From contig JAJYLL010000054.1 of assembly GCA_021787735.1 (NCBI GenBank), forward strand, positions 1 to 32,377: a stretch of DNA of 32,377 bases. Direction: 5' to 3'. The notes beneath the pieces were generated by a model. It was not told the DNA's origin and made no database searches. It worked only from the letters and a program-made list of their open reading frames with translations. Origin of the DNA: Acidobacteriota bacterium (GTDB taxonomy: Bacteria; Acidobacteriota; Terriglobia; UBA7540). A program made the position numbers and the translations under genes. Shown here piece after piece: positions 25,418 to 32,377 of the stretch. Positions within the stretch are counted from its first letter, which is position 1. Every line of letters begins with the position of its first letter.

Positions 25418-26693
25418 TGGCCGGATCTTCCACCAGTTCTTTCACGCGAACCAGGAACTGCACCGCCTCCATGCCATCGACGATCCGGTGGTCATAGCTG
25501 AGAGCGATATACATCATGGGGCGGATTTCCACTTTGCCTTCCACCGGCACGGCGCGGTCCTGAATTTTGTGCAGCCCCAGGATGCCTACCTGCGGTGGGT
25601 TCAGGATCGGCGTGCTGAGCAGTGAGCCGTAGACGCCACCGTTTGAAATGGTGAAAGTTCCGCCGCGAAGTTCATCGAGCGTCAGTTCGCCGACCGACGC
25701 TTTGCGGGCGAACTCCTTGATGCCGGCTTCGATTTCCGCAAAGCTCATCTGGTCCGCGTCGCGCAGCACGGGGACCACAAGCCCTTCCGAAGCGCCGACA
25801 GCAACGCCAATGTCGTAATAATGTTTCAGGACCATCTCGTTGCCCTGAATTTCGGCGTTCAGGCGCGGGAACTGGCGAAGAGCTCCGACGCAGGCCTTGA
25901 CGAAGAATGAAGCGATTCCAAGACTGACGCCGTGCTGCTTCTTGAAGTTTTCTTTCCACCGTGCCCGAAGTTGCATCACCTGCGTCATGTCCACTTCATT
26001 AAATGTGGTGAGCATCGCCGCGGTCTGCTGAGCTTCCACCAGCCGGCGGGCAATCGTTTGCCTGCGGCGCGACATTCGAACACGTTCCTCCAGCCTTTCA
26101 CGGGGCGTGGTTGCGCCGGGAACCACCTGCAGCGCAGGACGGCTGACGATGGCGGGCTTTTCAAGGGGCTGTGCTGCCTCCGCGCCCTTGCTCTGAAGAA
26201 AGCTTTCAACGTCGCGCTGCCGGATGCGGCCTGCGGCGTCGCTCGGTCGGACCTGGGAAAGGTCCACACCGTGCTCTTCGGCAACGCGCCGGGCCAGCGG
26301 CGTCACCATCCGTTTGGGAGCCCCTTCGGCGGCTGCTTCTTCGGCAGCAGCAACCGCTGCGGTGCCGGGTCTTTCCTGGGTTACAGTCTCCACGGGCTTT
26401 TCCTTTTCGGCTGGTTTCGTTTCGCCGCCTTTTGCGGCGGCCTCCGCTTCCTCAGGCGCTTCCTCGATGACTCCAAGCAGGTCGCCGATCTTTACGTCCT
26501 CGCCTTCTTTCCTCTCGATGCGGGCAAGCACGCCGCTGCGCTCCGCGCCGACTTCCAGGTCGACTTTTTCAGTCTCGAGTTCCACCAGGACGTCGCCCAC
26601 GGCGACGCGGTCTCCCTGATTCTTTCTCCAATGTCCAACCGTGGCTTCAACAACGGACTCACCCAGTTCGGGTACGACGATTTTGGTCGGCAC
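25398..26693 (-). CDS. sucB: Dihydrolipoyllysine succinyltransferase, E2 of 2-oxoglutarate dehydrogenase
   Basis: The start is the GTG at 26691-26693, giving [13 protein letters not shown] at the N-terminus with GGAAGGAG about 6 bases before it; the frame is open further upstream, but that part only overlaps sucA and has no E2 homology. The product has 431 residues: a lipoyl domain with K43 in ETEKVDLEV, an Ala/Glu/Pro-rich linker, a peripheral subunit-binding domain ([23 protein letters not shown]... around 135-170), and the catalytic domain ending with H402 and D406 in YDHRIVDG. It passes the succinyl group from the E1-bound intermediate to CoA in the TCA cycle. It overlaps sucA by 35 bases. 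No E3 gene is in the window. Confidence 0.95.
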   Translation of the reverse strand: MPTKIVVPELGESVVEATVGHWRKNQGDRVAVGDVLVELETEKVDLEVGAERSGVLARIERKEGEDVKIGDLLGVIEEAPEEAEAAAKGGETKPAEKEKPVETVTQERPGTAAVAAAEEAAAEGAPKRMVTPLARRVAEEHGVDLSQVRPSDAAGRIRQRDVESFLQSKGAEAAQPLEKPAIVSRPALQVVPGATTPRERLEERVRMSRRRQTIARRLVEAQQTAAMLTTFNEVDMTQVMQLRARWKENFKKQHGVSLGIASFFVKACVGALRQFPRLNAEIQGNEMVLKHYYDIGVAVGASEGLVVPVLRDADQMSFAEIEAGIKEFARKASVGELTLDELRGGTFTISNGGVYGSLLSTPILNPPQVGILGLHKIQDRAVPVEGKVEIRPMMYIALSYDHRIVDGMEAVQFLVRVKELVEDPASLLFTL

Positions 26694-29523
26694 GATCTCT
26701 CCTTCCTGCCCCTTCCGCGATATCTTCCACCAGCACCATGTCTTCTTCCTGCTCAGCCAGGCGGATGCTGAAAGCCTTCTGAACGATAGCCACCTGGTTG
26801 AGAGCATGCCGGGCCGCAGAACCTTCCGCCGGGCTTGAGCTCCGCGAGCGGCCGATATAACGGAGCCGCCATTTGTTGCGGACCAGTTCACTTAACATGG
26901 GCCGCACGAACCCCCAGGCACCCATGTTTTCAGGCTCCTCCTGGACCCACACCACTTCCTGAAGTTTCGGATATCGCTCAATGACCTGCCGGACTTCATC
27001 AATGCGAAACGGATAGAGTTGTTCGATACGGCAGATGGCGACGCTGGTCTTCTTTTCACGCTGCTCGCTGGTCGCAAGATCTACGTAAATTTTGCCGCTG
27101 CACAGCACCAGCCGCCGGACTTCGTCCAGCCGCTCATTGGGCTCGGCGTCATCAATCACAGCCTGCCAGTGGCCTTCAGCTAATTCGCGCGGGGACGACG
27201 CCACCAGGGGATGTCGCAGCAGGCTCTTGGGTGTCAGGATGATGAGGGGAAGGGGATCGACTTTCAGCAGCGACGCCTGCCGCCGGAGCAGGTGAAAATA
27301 CTGGGCTGCGGTGGTACAGTTCGTCACCCGAAGATTGGTGCCCGAGGCCAGTTGGAGGAAGCGCTCTGGGCGGGCGCTTGAGTGGTCGGGTCCCGCGCCT
27401 TCAAACCCGTGCGGCAGCAGCATGACTAGGGACGGAGTCAGCCCCCACTTGGCCCTTGCTGAAACCACGAACTCGTCAATCATCACCTGCGCGCCATTGA
27501 TGAAGTCGCCATATTGCGCTTCCCAGATGACGAGCCGGCTGGGTTCCTGCAAGCTGTAACCGTATTCGAATCCTACTACAGCGCCTTCCGTCAGCGGGCT
27601 GTTGTGAATTTCAAAGGCTGCCCCGGCCTGCGCCAGCGCCTGCAACGGAGTGTGCTTCTGTCCGGTCTTGACATCGTGGAGTACGGCGTGCCGCTGACTG
27701 AACGTGCCCCGCTCAACGTCTTCGCCGGTCATGCGGACGGCCGTCTCGTCTTCGAGGATGGAAGCCAGCGCCAGTTCCTCCGCCGTGGCCCAGTCGATTG
27801 TTTTTGCATCCAGATCGTCCAGGACCTTTGCGCGGCGGCCGCGCGCTCGTTCCAGTTTGCGATGCACGTTGAATCCTTCGGGTAATTGCAGCAGGCTCTC
27901 GTTCAGCGCGCGCAAGGTCTCAATCGGCACGGCGGTCTTTGCCTGACCTGCTGCGCCCGGTGGCGGCGGTTCCGGTGGCTCTTCGGCAAGCTCTTCCGTG
28001 GGCTTCAGGGATTCCAGAACCTGCTGGAGGTGTTCCATGTTTTCACGGACCAGTTCCTCCGGCCGGCCGGGCGCCACGACGCCACGCTTGACAAGTGCCG
28101 TTGCCCACTGCTCGCGCACGGTTGGCAGAGCCGCGATCTTGTCGTAGAGAAGCGGCTGGGTGAAGCCTGGCTCGTCGCCCTCATTATGTCCGTAGCGGCG
28201 GTATCCGACTAGGTCGATGACAAAGTCCTTGCCGAACTTTGCGCGATAGGCAAGCGCCAGGCGCGCCACCTCAATGCAGGCCAGCGGATCATCTGCATTC
28301 ACTTGCACCAGCGGAATCCTGAACCCGCGTGCAAGGCCGGCGGCATAAAGCGAACTGCGATACTCTTCCGTCGTGGTCGTGTACCCCAACTGGTTGTCCG
28401 CAATGATATGGATTGTGCCGCCCGTGCTGTAGCCCGGTAGTCGGTAGAAGTTGAGCGTTTCCGCCACCACTCCCTGGCCCGAAAAAGCCGCGTCACCATG
28501 AATCAGGATCGGCAAGGTTCGGGTGGAATCGAAGCGCGGGGCGCCTTTTTGATCCACCACTGTGCCGGCCGCCCGCGCCATGCCTTCGGCGACGGGATTC
28601 ACCGCCTCCAGGTGGCTGGGGTTCGGCGGCATAGTGATGACAAGACCCACAGCCTCGCCGCCCTTGACTGCACGCTGCGCGCCCAGGTGGTACTTCACGT
28701 CGCCGGTCCAGCCCAGGTCCTCGCGGAAGTTCCGCGCCTGTACAGGGTCTCTGAAAATTGCGAGGATTTCCGCATAAGGTTTTTGCAGAACATGGGCCAG
28801 CACGTTCAGCCGGGCGCGATGGGCCATGCCGATCAGAACGTTGCGCACACTGGCCTCGGCCGCGCCACCCACCAGTTCATCCAGAACGGGAATCAGCATG
28901 TCCAGGCCTTCAACCGAAAAGCGAGTTTTGCCCGGAAAGGTGCGGTGCAGGAAATGTTCAAAAACTTCCACCTGCGTCAGCCGTTCCAGCAGCGCCTCGG
29001 CGTCCACGGGATCCTTCGGATCACGACATCGGCGCGACTCAGCAGCCTCGTGCAGCCAGTGGCGTTCCTCTGGGTCGCGCAGGTGACCGTAATCGTATCC
29101 GGTGGAGGAACAGTAGATGTTGCGCAGGGCCTGGATCACTTCATAGGCGCTGCTCTTGCCCGCGGCGATGGGACCAACAATCAGGCTGGCGGGAAGACGG
29201 CGCAGGTCATCTTCACTGATTCCATGGGATTCCGCGCGCAGAGAATAATCCCCGCGGGACTTGCTGCCCAGCGGATCAACGCGGGCGTCCATGTGCCCGA
29301 ACTTGCGGATTGATTCTGCCAGGTTCACCGTGCCGACAATCTTGTCAATCTGGCTGGTGGATAGACCCTTGGCAGAAGGTCGAATTTCTTCAGGAGGGAT
29401 CCAGTGTTCAAAGTAGGCGCGTGTGCTCGAATCCACGGAGTTGGGATTCGAAAGATATCTTTCGTATAACTCCAGAACGTAACCGAGATTAACTCCCTGG
29501 AAATCACTTCCTGTATTCATCAT
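26659..29523 (-). CDS. sucA: 2-oxoglutarate dehydrogenase E1 component
   Basis: The ATG at 29521-29523 is preceded by AGGA 4 bases upstream; a TTG at 29590-29592 would add 23 residues without homology or ribosome site. The product has 954 residues. The N-terminal [17 protein letters not shown] helix is the usual E1o start and binds E2. Thiamine-diphosphate and substrate motifs include [11 protein letters not shown] (about 232-242), HLEAVNPV (304-311), [10 protein letters not shown] (342-351) and [10 protein letters not shown] (374-383), then [13 protein letters not shown]. The enzyme decarboxylates 2-oxoglutarate and succinylates the lipoyl group of E2. The last 20 residues are rich in Arg/Asp and arise from the overlap with sucB. 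The gene is divergent from an L-fuconate dehydratase gene; no clear minus-strand promoter is visible in 29524-29822. Confidence 0.95.
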   Translation of the reverse strand: MMNTGSDFQGVNLGYVLELYERYLSNPNSVDSSTRAYFEHWIPPEEIRPSAKGLSTSQIDKIVGTVNLAESIRKFGHMDARVDPLGSKSRGDYSLRAESHGISEDDLRRLPASLIVGPIAAGKSSAYEVIQALRNIYCSSTGYDYGHLRDPEERHWLHEAAESRRCRDPKDPVDAEALLERLTQVEVFEHFLHRTFPGKTRFSVEGLDMLIPVLDELVGGAAEASVRNVLIGMAHRARLNVLAHVLQKPYAEILAIFRDPVQARNFREDLGWTGDVKYHLGAQRAVKGGEAVGLVITMPPNPSHLEAVNPVAEGMARAAGTVVDQKGAPRFDSTRTLPILIHGDAAFSGQGVVAETLNFYRLPGYSTGGTIHIIADNQLGYTTTTEEYRSSLYAAGLARGFRIPLVQVNADDPLACIEVARLALAYRAKFGKDFVIDLVGYRRYGHNEGDEPGFTQPLLYDKIAALPTVREQWATALVKRGVVAPGRPEELVRENMEHLQQVLESLKPTEELAEEPPEPPPPGAAGQAKTAVPIETLRALNESLLQLPEGFNVHRKLERARGRRAKVLDDLDAKTIDWATAEELALASILEDETAVRMTGEDVERGTFSQRHAVLHDVKTGQKHTPLQALAQAGAAFEIHNSPLTEGAVVGFEYGYSLQEPSRLVIWEAQYGDFINGAQVMIDEFVVSARAKWGLTPSLVMLLPHGFEGAGPDHSSARPERFLQLASGTNLRVTNCTTAAQYFHLLRRQASLLKVDPLPLIILTPKSLLRHPLVASSPRELAEGHWQAVIDDAEPNERLDEVRRLVLCSGKIYVDLATSEQREKKTSVAICRIEQLYPFRIDEVRQVIERYPKLQEVVWVQEEPENMGAWGFVRPMLSELVRNKWRLRYIGRSRSSSPAEGSAARHALNQVAIVQKAFSIRLAEQEEDMVLVEDIAEGAGRRDRADQNRRTRTG

Positions 29524-29773
29524 TCCATCCTGGGCCGTTGCCGGAAAGCTGTGCCCCTTCCCCGAATGTTCGGCAGGCCCCTCTGAACTCAAGGTTATTC
29601 GGTACCAGAACGTATGTTTATGATGTCCCCGGGCAACCCCTTCCCAACAACACTTAGATTATCATCGCTGATGTCGGCCTGCTCATTCAAGCCAGAGGCA
29701 AAACCATTTGGATGCAAATTTTCGGGCTGGCGTATTCGGACGTTGCACTTCCCGGCGCGAGGGTTTAAATTTT

Positions 29774-29802
29774 TTGGACTGGACCTCCGCTATCCATATA
29801 CT
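29774..29802 (+). promoter_or_regulatory. Candidate promoter for the fuconate dehydratase gene
   Basis: TATACT at 29797-29802 is a good -10, with TTGGAC (three of six) 17 bases upstream at 29774-29779. Transcription would begin near 29809, giving a leader of only about 14 bases that carries the ribosome site GAGGTGA before the ATG at 29823. Confidence 0.4.
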
Positions 29803-29822
29803 CAGAACGAGGTGATTGTTAA

Positions 29823-31118
29823 ATGACTATTACCGACGTTGTTGCCCGCGATATCCGCTTCCCGACCTCGCGGTCGCTTGATGGATCGGACGCCATGCAC
29901 GCCGCGCCCGATTATTCCGCCGCTTATGTGGTGCTGACAACCGACAGCCCCGACGGACCGGAAGGCCACGGCCTGACCTTCACCTGCGGCAGAGGAACGG
30001 ACGTTGTGGTTGCGGCGATAAACGCCTTGAAGCCGCTGGCTGTAGGCCGCACACTGGAATCGATCACTGCCGACATGAAGACCTTCTGGCGGCAGCTTAC
30101 GAGCGACGGACAACTGCGTTGGATCGGCCCGGAGAAGGGTGCTATCCATCTTGCCACAGGTGCGCTGGTCAACGCCGTGTGGGACCTTTATGCCAAGGCG
30201 GAACGGAAGCCCGTGTGGAAGCTCCTGCTTGACATGACGCCGGAGCAGCTTGTTTCCACCATTGACTTCCGCTACATCACCGACGCGCTTACACCGGAGG
30301 AAGCGCTGGAAATCCTTCGTAGGAACCTGCCCACGCGAGCCGCGCGCGAAGCGGAAATGCTGGAGCAAGGCTTCCCGGCGTACACAACTTCGGCGGCATG
30401 GCTCGGTTATACGGAGGAGAAATTGCGTCACCTCTGTCGCGAAGCCATCGCGCAGGGATGGACGCATTTCAAGATGAAAGTAGGAGCCAACCTCGATGAC
30501 GACGTGCACCGTGCAACGCTGATCCGCGAAGAGATCGGTTGGGACCGAAAGCTGATGATGGACGCCAATCAGGTGTGGGGCGTGGACGAGGCCATCGCCA
30601 ACATGAAGGTGCTGGCAAAGTTCAATCCCTGGTGGATTGAAGAGCCCACCAGTCCCGACGACGTGCTGGGCCACGCCCGCATCGCACGCGCCGTTGCGCC
30701 CATCGGCGTTGCCACCGGCGAGCAGTGCCAGAACCGCGTAATCTTCAAGCAGCTTTTCCAGAGCAACGCCATCAGCTTCTGCCAGATTGACAGTTGCCGC
30801 GTGGGTGGCATCAATGAGATTCTGGCCATCCTGCTAATGGCGGCAAAGTTCGGCGTCCCGGTGTGCCCGCACGCCGGCGGAGTGGGCCTGTGCGAGTACG
30901 TGCAGCACCTTGCGATCTTCGACTACATTGCCATCGGTGCATCGCTCGAGAATCGTATCCTGGAATACGTTGACCACCTGCACGAGCACTTCCTGGATCC
31001 TGTGGTGATCCGCAATGGGCGCTACATGCCGCCGTCTGCTCCGGGCTACAGCATCACCATGAAGGCGGAGTCGCTCGACCAGTATGAGTTCCCGAACGGC
31101 GTTGCCTGGCGCTCCTGA
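29823..31118 (+). CDS. L-fuconate dehydratase-like enolase superfamily enzyme
   Basis: The protein has 431 residues of the mandelate racemase/enolase superfamily. The catalytic set is complete: K217 and K219 in FKMKVG, metal ligands D247 (MDANQVW), E273 (WWIEEP) and E300 (ATGEQCQNR), and H350 in CPHAGGVGL. This order and the PHAGGVGLCEYVQH segment are those of L-fuconate dehydratase (and its vertebrate relative ENOSF1), which converts L-fuconate to 2-keto-3-deoxy-L-fuconate. Substrate specificity in this superfamily is easily changed, so the exact sugar acid is moderately certain. GAGGTGA precedes the ATG. The other fucose-pathway genes are not adjacent, so it appears as a single-gene unit. 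Confidence 0.9.
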   Translation: MTITDVVARDIRFPTSRSLDGSDAMHAAPDYSAAYVVLTTDSPDGPEGHGLTFTCGRGTDVVVAAINALKPLAVGRTLESITADMKTFWRQLTSDGQLRWIGPEKGAIHLATGALVNAVWDLYAKAERKPVWKLLLDMTPEQLVSTIDFRYITDALTPEEALEILRRNLPTRAAREAEMLEQGFPAYTTSAAWLGYTEEKLRHLCREAIAQGWTHFKMKVGANLDDDVHRATLIREEIGWDRKLMMDANQVWGVDEAIANMKVLAKFNPWWIEEPTSPDDVLGHARIARAVAPIGVATGEQCQNRVIFKQLFQSNAISFCQIDSCRVGGINEILAILLMAAKFGVPVCPHAGGVGLCEYVQHLAIFDYIAIGASLENRILEYVDHLHEHFLDPVVIRNGRYMPPSAPGYSITMKAESLDQYEFPNGVAWRS

Positions 31119-31356
31119 TCCGAGATCGATAGCTGCCGATTGAACGCTCGATTGACGCAAAAGTAACAGTTACACGCTGTACGAGAATGGAACACAAATT
31201 CAGGGAAGAATGTTTTTCAATAGATTGTAAAACTTGTAAGTCATTGTATTTGTTTCATTTACAAAAATTAACAATTTTCGTCTCGGAAATCCCAAACGTC
31301 CCATTCGGAACAGGGTATGCGCCTAATGTAGCCTAGCACTGAAGCCTGTCGTGTCA

Positions 31357-31427
31357 GCCCGCCGGGCAAACCTCCATCAGGGGTCTGGTTATCCCTGACA
31401 AGAGCGTGAAACGCTCTCGGGGTGCCC
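31357..31427 (+). ncRNA. Candidate structured element (three-way junction) in a 401-base gene-free stretch
   Basis: Three nested perfect pairings are visible: GGGCA (31364-31368) with TGCCC (31423-31427) as a closing stem, and inside it TCAGGG-10-CCCTGA (31377-31398) and AGAGCGT-GAA-ACGCTCT (31401-31417). Together they form a compact three-way junction. It may be the 3' end of the fuconate dehydratase mRNA or an independent RNA. I could not match it to a known riboswitch. The rest of 31119-31356 is AT-rich and shows only a small AAAATT-AAC-AATTTT repeat (31264-31278). Confidence 0.3.
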
Positions 31428-31439
31428 AATGCAACCGCC

Positions 31440-31494
31440 AAAAAAAAGGGGCGAGCCGTGGCCTGCGGTGAAGCCTTGGGCCTGGCCCGTCCCC
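31440..31494 (-). terminator. Intrinsic terminator of the secreted-protein gene
   Basis: On the minus strand, GGGGACGGGCC (31494-31484) pairs with GGCTCGCCCC (31457-31448) with one bulge and one mismatch, with further GGCC pairing possible inside the loop, and eight T follow at once (31447-31440). It lies about 25 bases after the stop of the minus-strand gene 31520-32026. Confidence 0.65.
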
Positions 31495-31519
31495 GCGAAA
31501 CAATCCTGCCGTCTCACTT

Positions 31520-32026
31520 CTACTTCGCACTCAGTTTGATTGGCACTCGCTCAACGCTGATGCTTACTTCGGCAAAGTGGACACTTCCGCCGCTGTTCTG
31601 AGCCGTTTGGATCAGCTTGCTTTCCACCTCCACGCCGTGCGGCAGCGCAAACTCTGCGGCTTCGCCGATTGCTGCGAGTTCAAGGGACCGCACATATCCT
31701 TTGTTTGCGTCGCGAATGCAAACCAGGGCATCCCCGGATGCCGAAGCGCGTGAGCGTCTGCGCACAAGAATCACGCCGTGGGGGCTACCCTTATCCTTCC
31801 CGGCAACTTCCACCAGGTACGCCGAGGCGGAGTTCTGGTGGCCATCGCTCAGCGTGTATTCCCCTGCCGGCAGTGTCATGTTCGCCCACTGGACTTCAAA
31901 GGGCAGGGTAAACGTCCCGCTGAACGCGGTGGTTGTCAGTGCCTGCGCCCTCGCTCTGGATGCGCCGGAGGCCAGAAGCGCCAGGCCAACACCCACCAGG
32001 ATCGCCATGCTTCGAATCGGTTTCAT
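31520..32026 (-). CDS. Secreted protein of unknown function, acidobacterial type
   Basis: The ATG at 32024-32026 is chosen because GGAGGTGTGT stands right before it and a classical signal peptide follows (MAILVGVGLALLASGASRARA, cut before QALTT at about residue 28); an upstream start would bury the signal. The protein has 168 residues. The mature part begins with TTTAFSGTFTLPFEVQW and includes LPAGEYTLSD, a phrase frequent in small secreted proteins of Acidobacteriota, then a strand-rich region with VILVRRRS. The middle has one Cys (LVCIRD). No catalytic motif is visible. It is transcribed alone, with an intrinsic terminator after it. Function is unknown; a surface or periplasmic structural role is possible. 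Confidence 0.82.
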   Translation of the reverse strand: MKPIRSMAILVGVGLALLASGASRARAQALTTTAFSGTFTLPFEVQWANMTLPAGEYTLSDGHQNSASAYLVEVAGKDKGSPHGVILVRRRSRASASGDALVCIRDANKGYVRSLELAAIGEAAEFALPHGVEVESKLIQTAQNSGGSVHFAEVSISVERVPIKLSAK

Positions 32027-32142
32027 ACACACCTCCAAAATTCTTTCTGCCGCAGGCGGGCTGGGTGTTTTAGCTCCCAATTCCAATTTCCGTTTCCTGG
32101 CGGCCTAAATTCCCTTGCCGCCCTCAACCTCTAGAGCGCAAA

Positions 32143-32235
32143 ATGGACGCGAAACCCGTCACGGCAGGCAAGAGATTTTCTGGTGCCTTCGGACAGCAGG
32201 CGGAGGATTATCAGGACGGCGGGCCGAATTACTAG
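32143..32235 (+). CDS. Doubtful 30-residue reading frame
   Basis: The frame ATG to TAG encodes 30 residues, charged and rich in Gly and Gln, ending GGPNY. There is no recognisable family and no clear ribosome site. Third positions are GC-rich like real genes here, and the next frame starts directly after the stop (TAGATG). It could be the leader of a longer broken gene continuing to the right edge, or chance. Confidence 0.2.
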   Translation: MDAKPVTAGKRFSGAFGQQAEDYQDGGPNY

Positions 32236-32377
32236 ATGACGCTGACCTATCCGCGGGACATTTTTGGCGACCGGACGGGAATCTGGGACGACCGGCCCAG
32301 CCAGAACTGGCTCGGGTGGGACATTTTCTGGTCACGGGTGGCGGGGCAGAGGCTGAACATGGGCGGGGCGAGCGCCT
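32236..32377 (+). CDS. Doubtful open reading frame running off the right edge
   Basis: The frame starts at ATG 32236-32238, one base after the preceding stop, and is open to the edge (47 codons). It is rich in Trp, Asp and Gly (GIWDDRPSQNWLGWDIFW) with GC-rich third positions. The DNA carries two near copies of GGGACATTTT (32258 and 32319 regions), so it may be part of a dispersed repeat rather than a gene. The function is unknown. Confidence 0.3.
   Translation, partial: MTLTYPRDIFGDRTGIWDDRPSQNWLGWDIFWSRVAGQRLNMGGASA

Noticed and set aside
26694..26891. N-terminal extension of the sucB frame by 66 codons
   Set aside because: This part lies inside the conserved end of sucA, has no E2 homology, and a strong ribosome site with GTG precedes the conserved lipoyl domain start.
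28498..29313. Open frame of 271 codons on the plus strand
   Set aside because: It is the antisense shadow of the well-conserved sucA coding region.
29524..29592. TTG start adding 23 residues to sucA
   Set aside because: No ribosome site precedes it and the added residues show no E1 homology; the ATG at 29523 has AGGA at proper distance.
31362..31370. GGGCAAACC resembling the start of a cyclic di-GMP (GEMM) riboswitch
   Set aside because: The second conserved half with the GGGACGCAAAGCC core is absent and there is no suitable downstream gene on the plus strand.

Overview
The window reads as chromosomal DNA of a moderately GC-rich, diderm, heterotrophic bacterium, most plausibly an Acidobacteriota (uncultured or environmental). 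This is inference, from the TonB-dependent receptor with an N-terminal carboxypeptidase-regulatory-like domain, the exported amidohydrolase, small secreted proteins of acidobacterial style and the makeup of the suf operon. There is no rRNA, tRNA, CRISPR array or recognisable insertion sequence.

Bases 1-8688 (almost all minus strand) are a lipid locus. In transcription order it holds a CDP-alcohol phosphatidyltransferase, a fatty acyl reductase, a large acyl carrier/fatty acyl-AMP ligase/acyltransferase-like fusion, PlsY and an HAD-IB phosphatase cut by the window edge. The reductase plus the fusion have the same domain set that I recall for the myxobacterial ether-lipid enzyme ElbD, but split over two proteins. 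About 2.3 kb of unrelated genes sits inside the locus (4258-6348). On the plus strand there is a leaderless-looking unknown gene followed by a 40-residue membrane microprotein. On the minus strand there is a small unknown gene coupled to a secreted protein with a duplicated domain and a TonB-type C-terminus.

Bases 9042-13187 hold monocistronic metabolic and accessory genes: aldehyde dehydrogenase, exported amidohydrolase, a small secreted protein and a DinB-fold protein. Several have good promoter or operator sequences. Bases 13337-21075 (minus) are a SUF iron-sulfur cluster operon, sufB-C-D-S-U-T followed by an Rrf2/IscR-type regulator and ygfZ. A TonB-dependent receptor lies upstream of it on the same strand.

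Bases 23920-25391 are a scar. The 3' end of an EgtD-like histidine methyltransferase gene and the 3' part of an osmoprotectant-type ABC permease face away from each other across a sharp junction, and both lack their 5' ends. The permease also has two frameshifts and an apparent internal deletion, yet the binding-protein gene coupled to it is intact. Bases 25398-29523 (minus) are sucA-sucB of 2-oxoglutarate dehydrogenase, with a short coding overlap. The window ends with an L-fuconate dehydratase-like enolase-superfamily enzyme, a structured gene-free stretch with a convincing intrinsic terminator, a secreted unknown protein and two small reading frames of doubtful status at the right edge.
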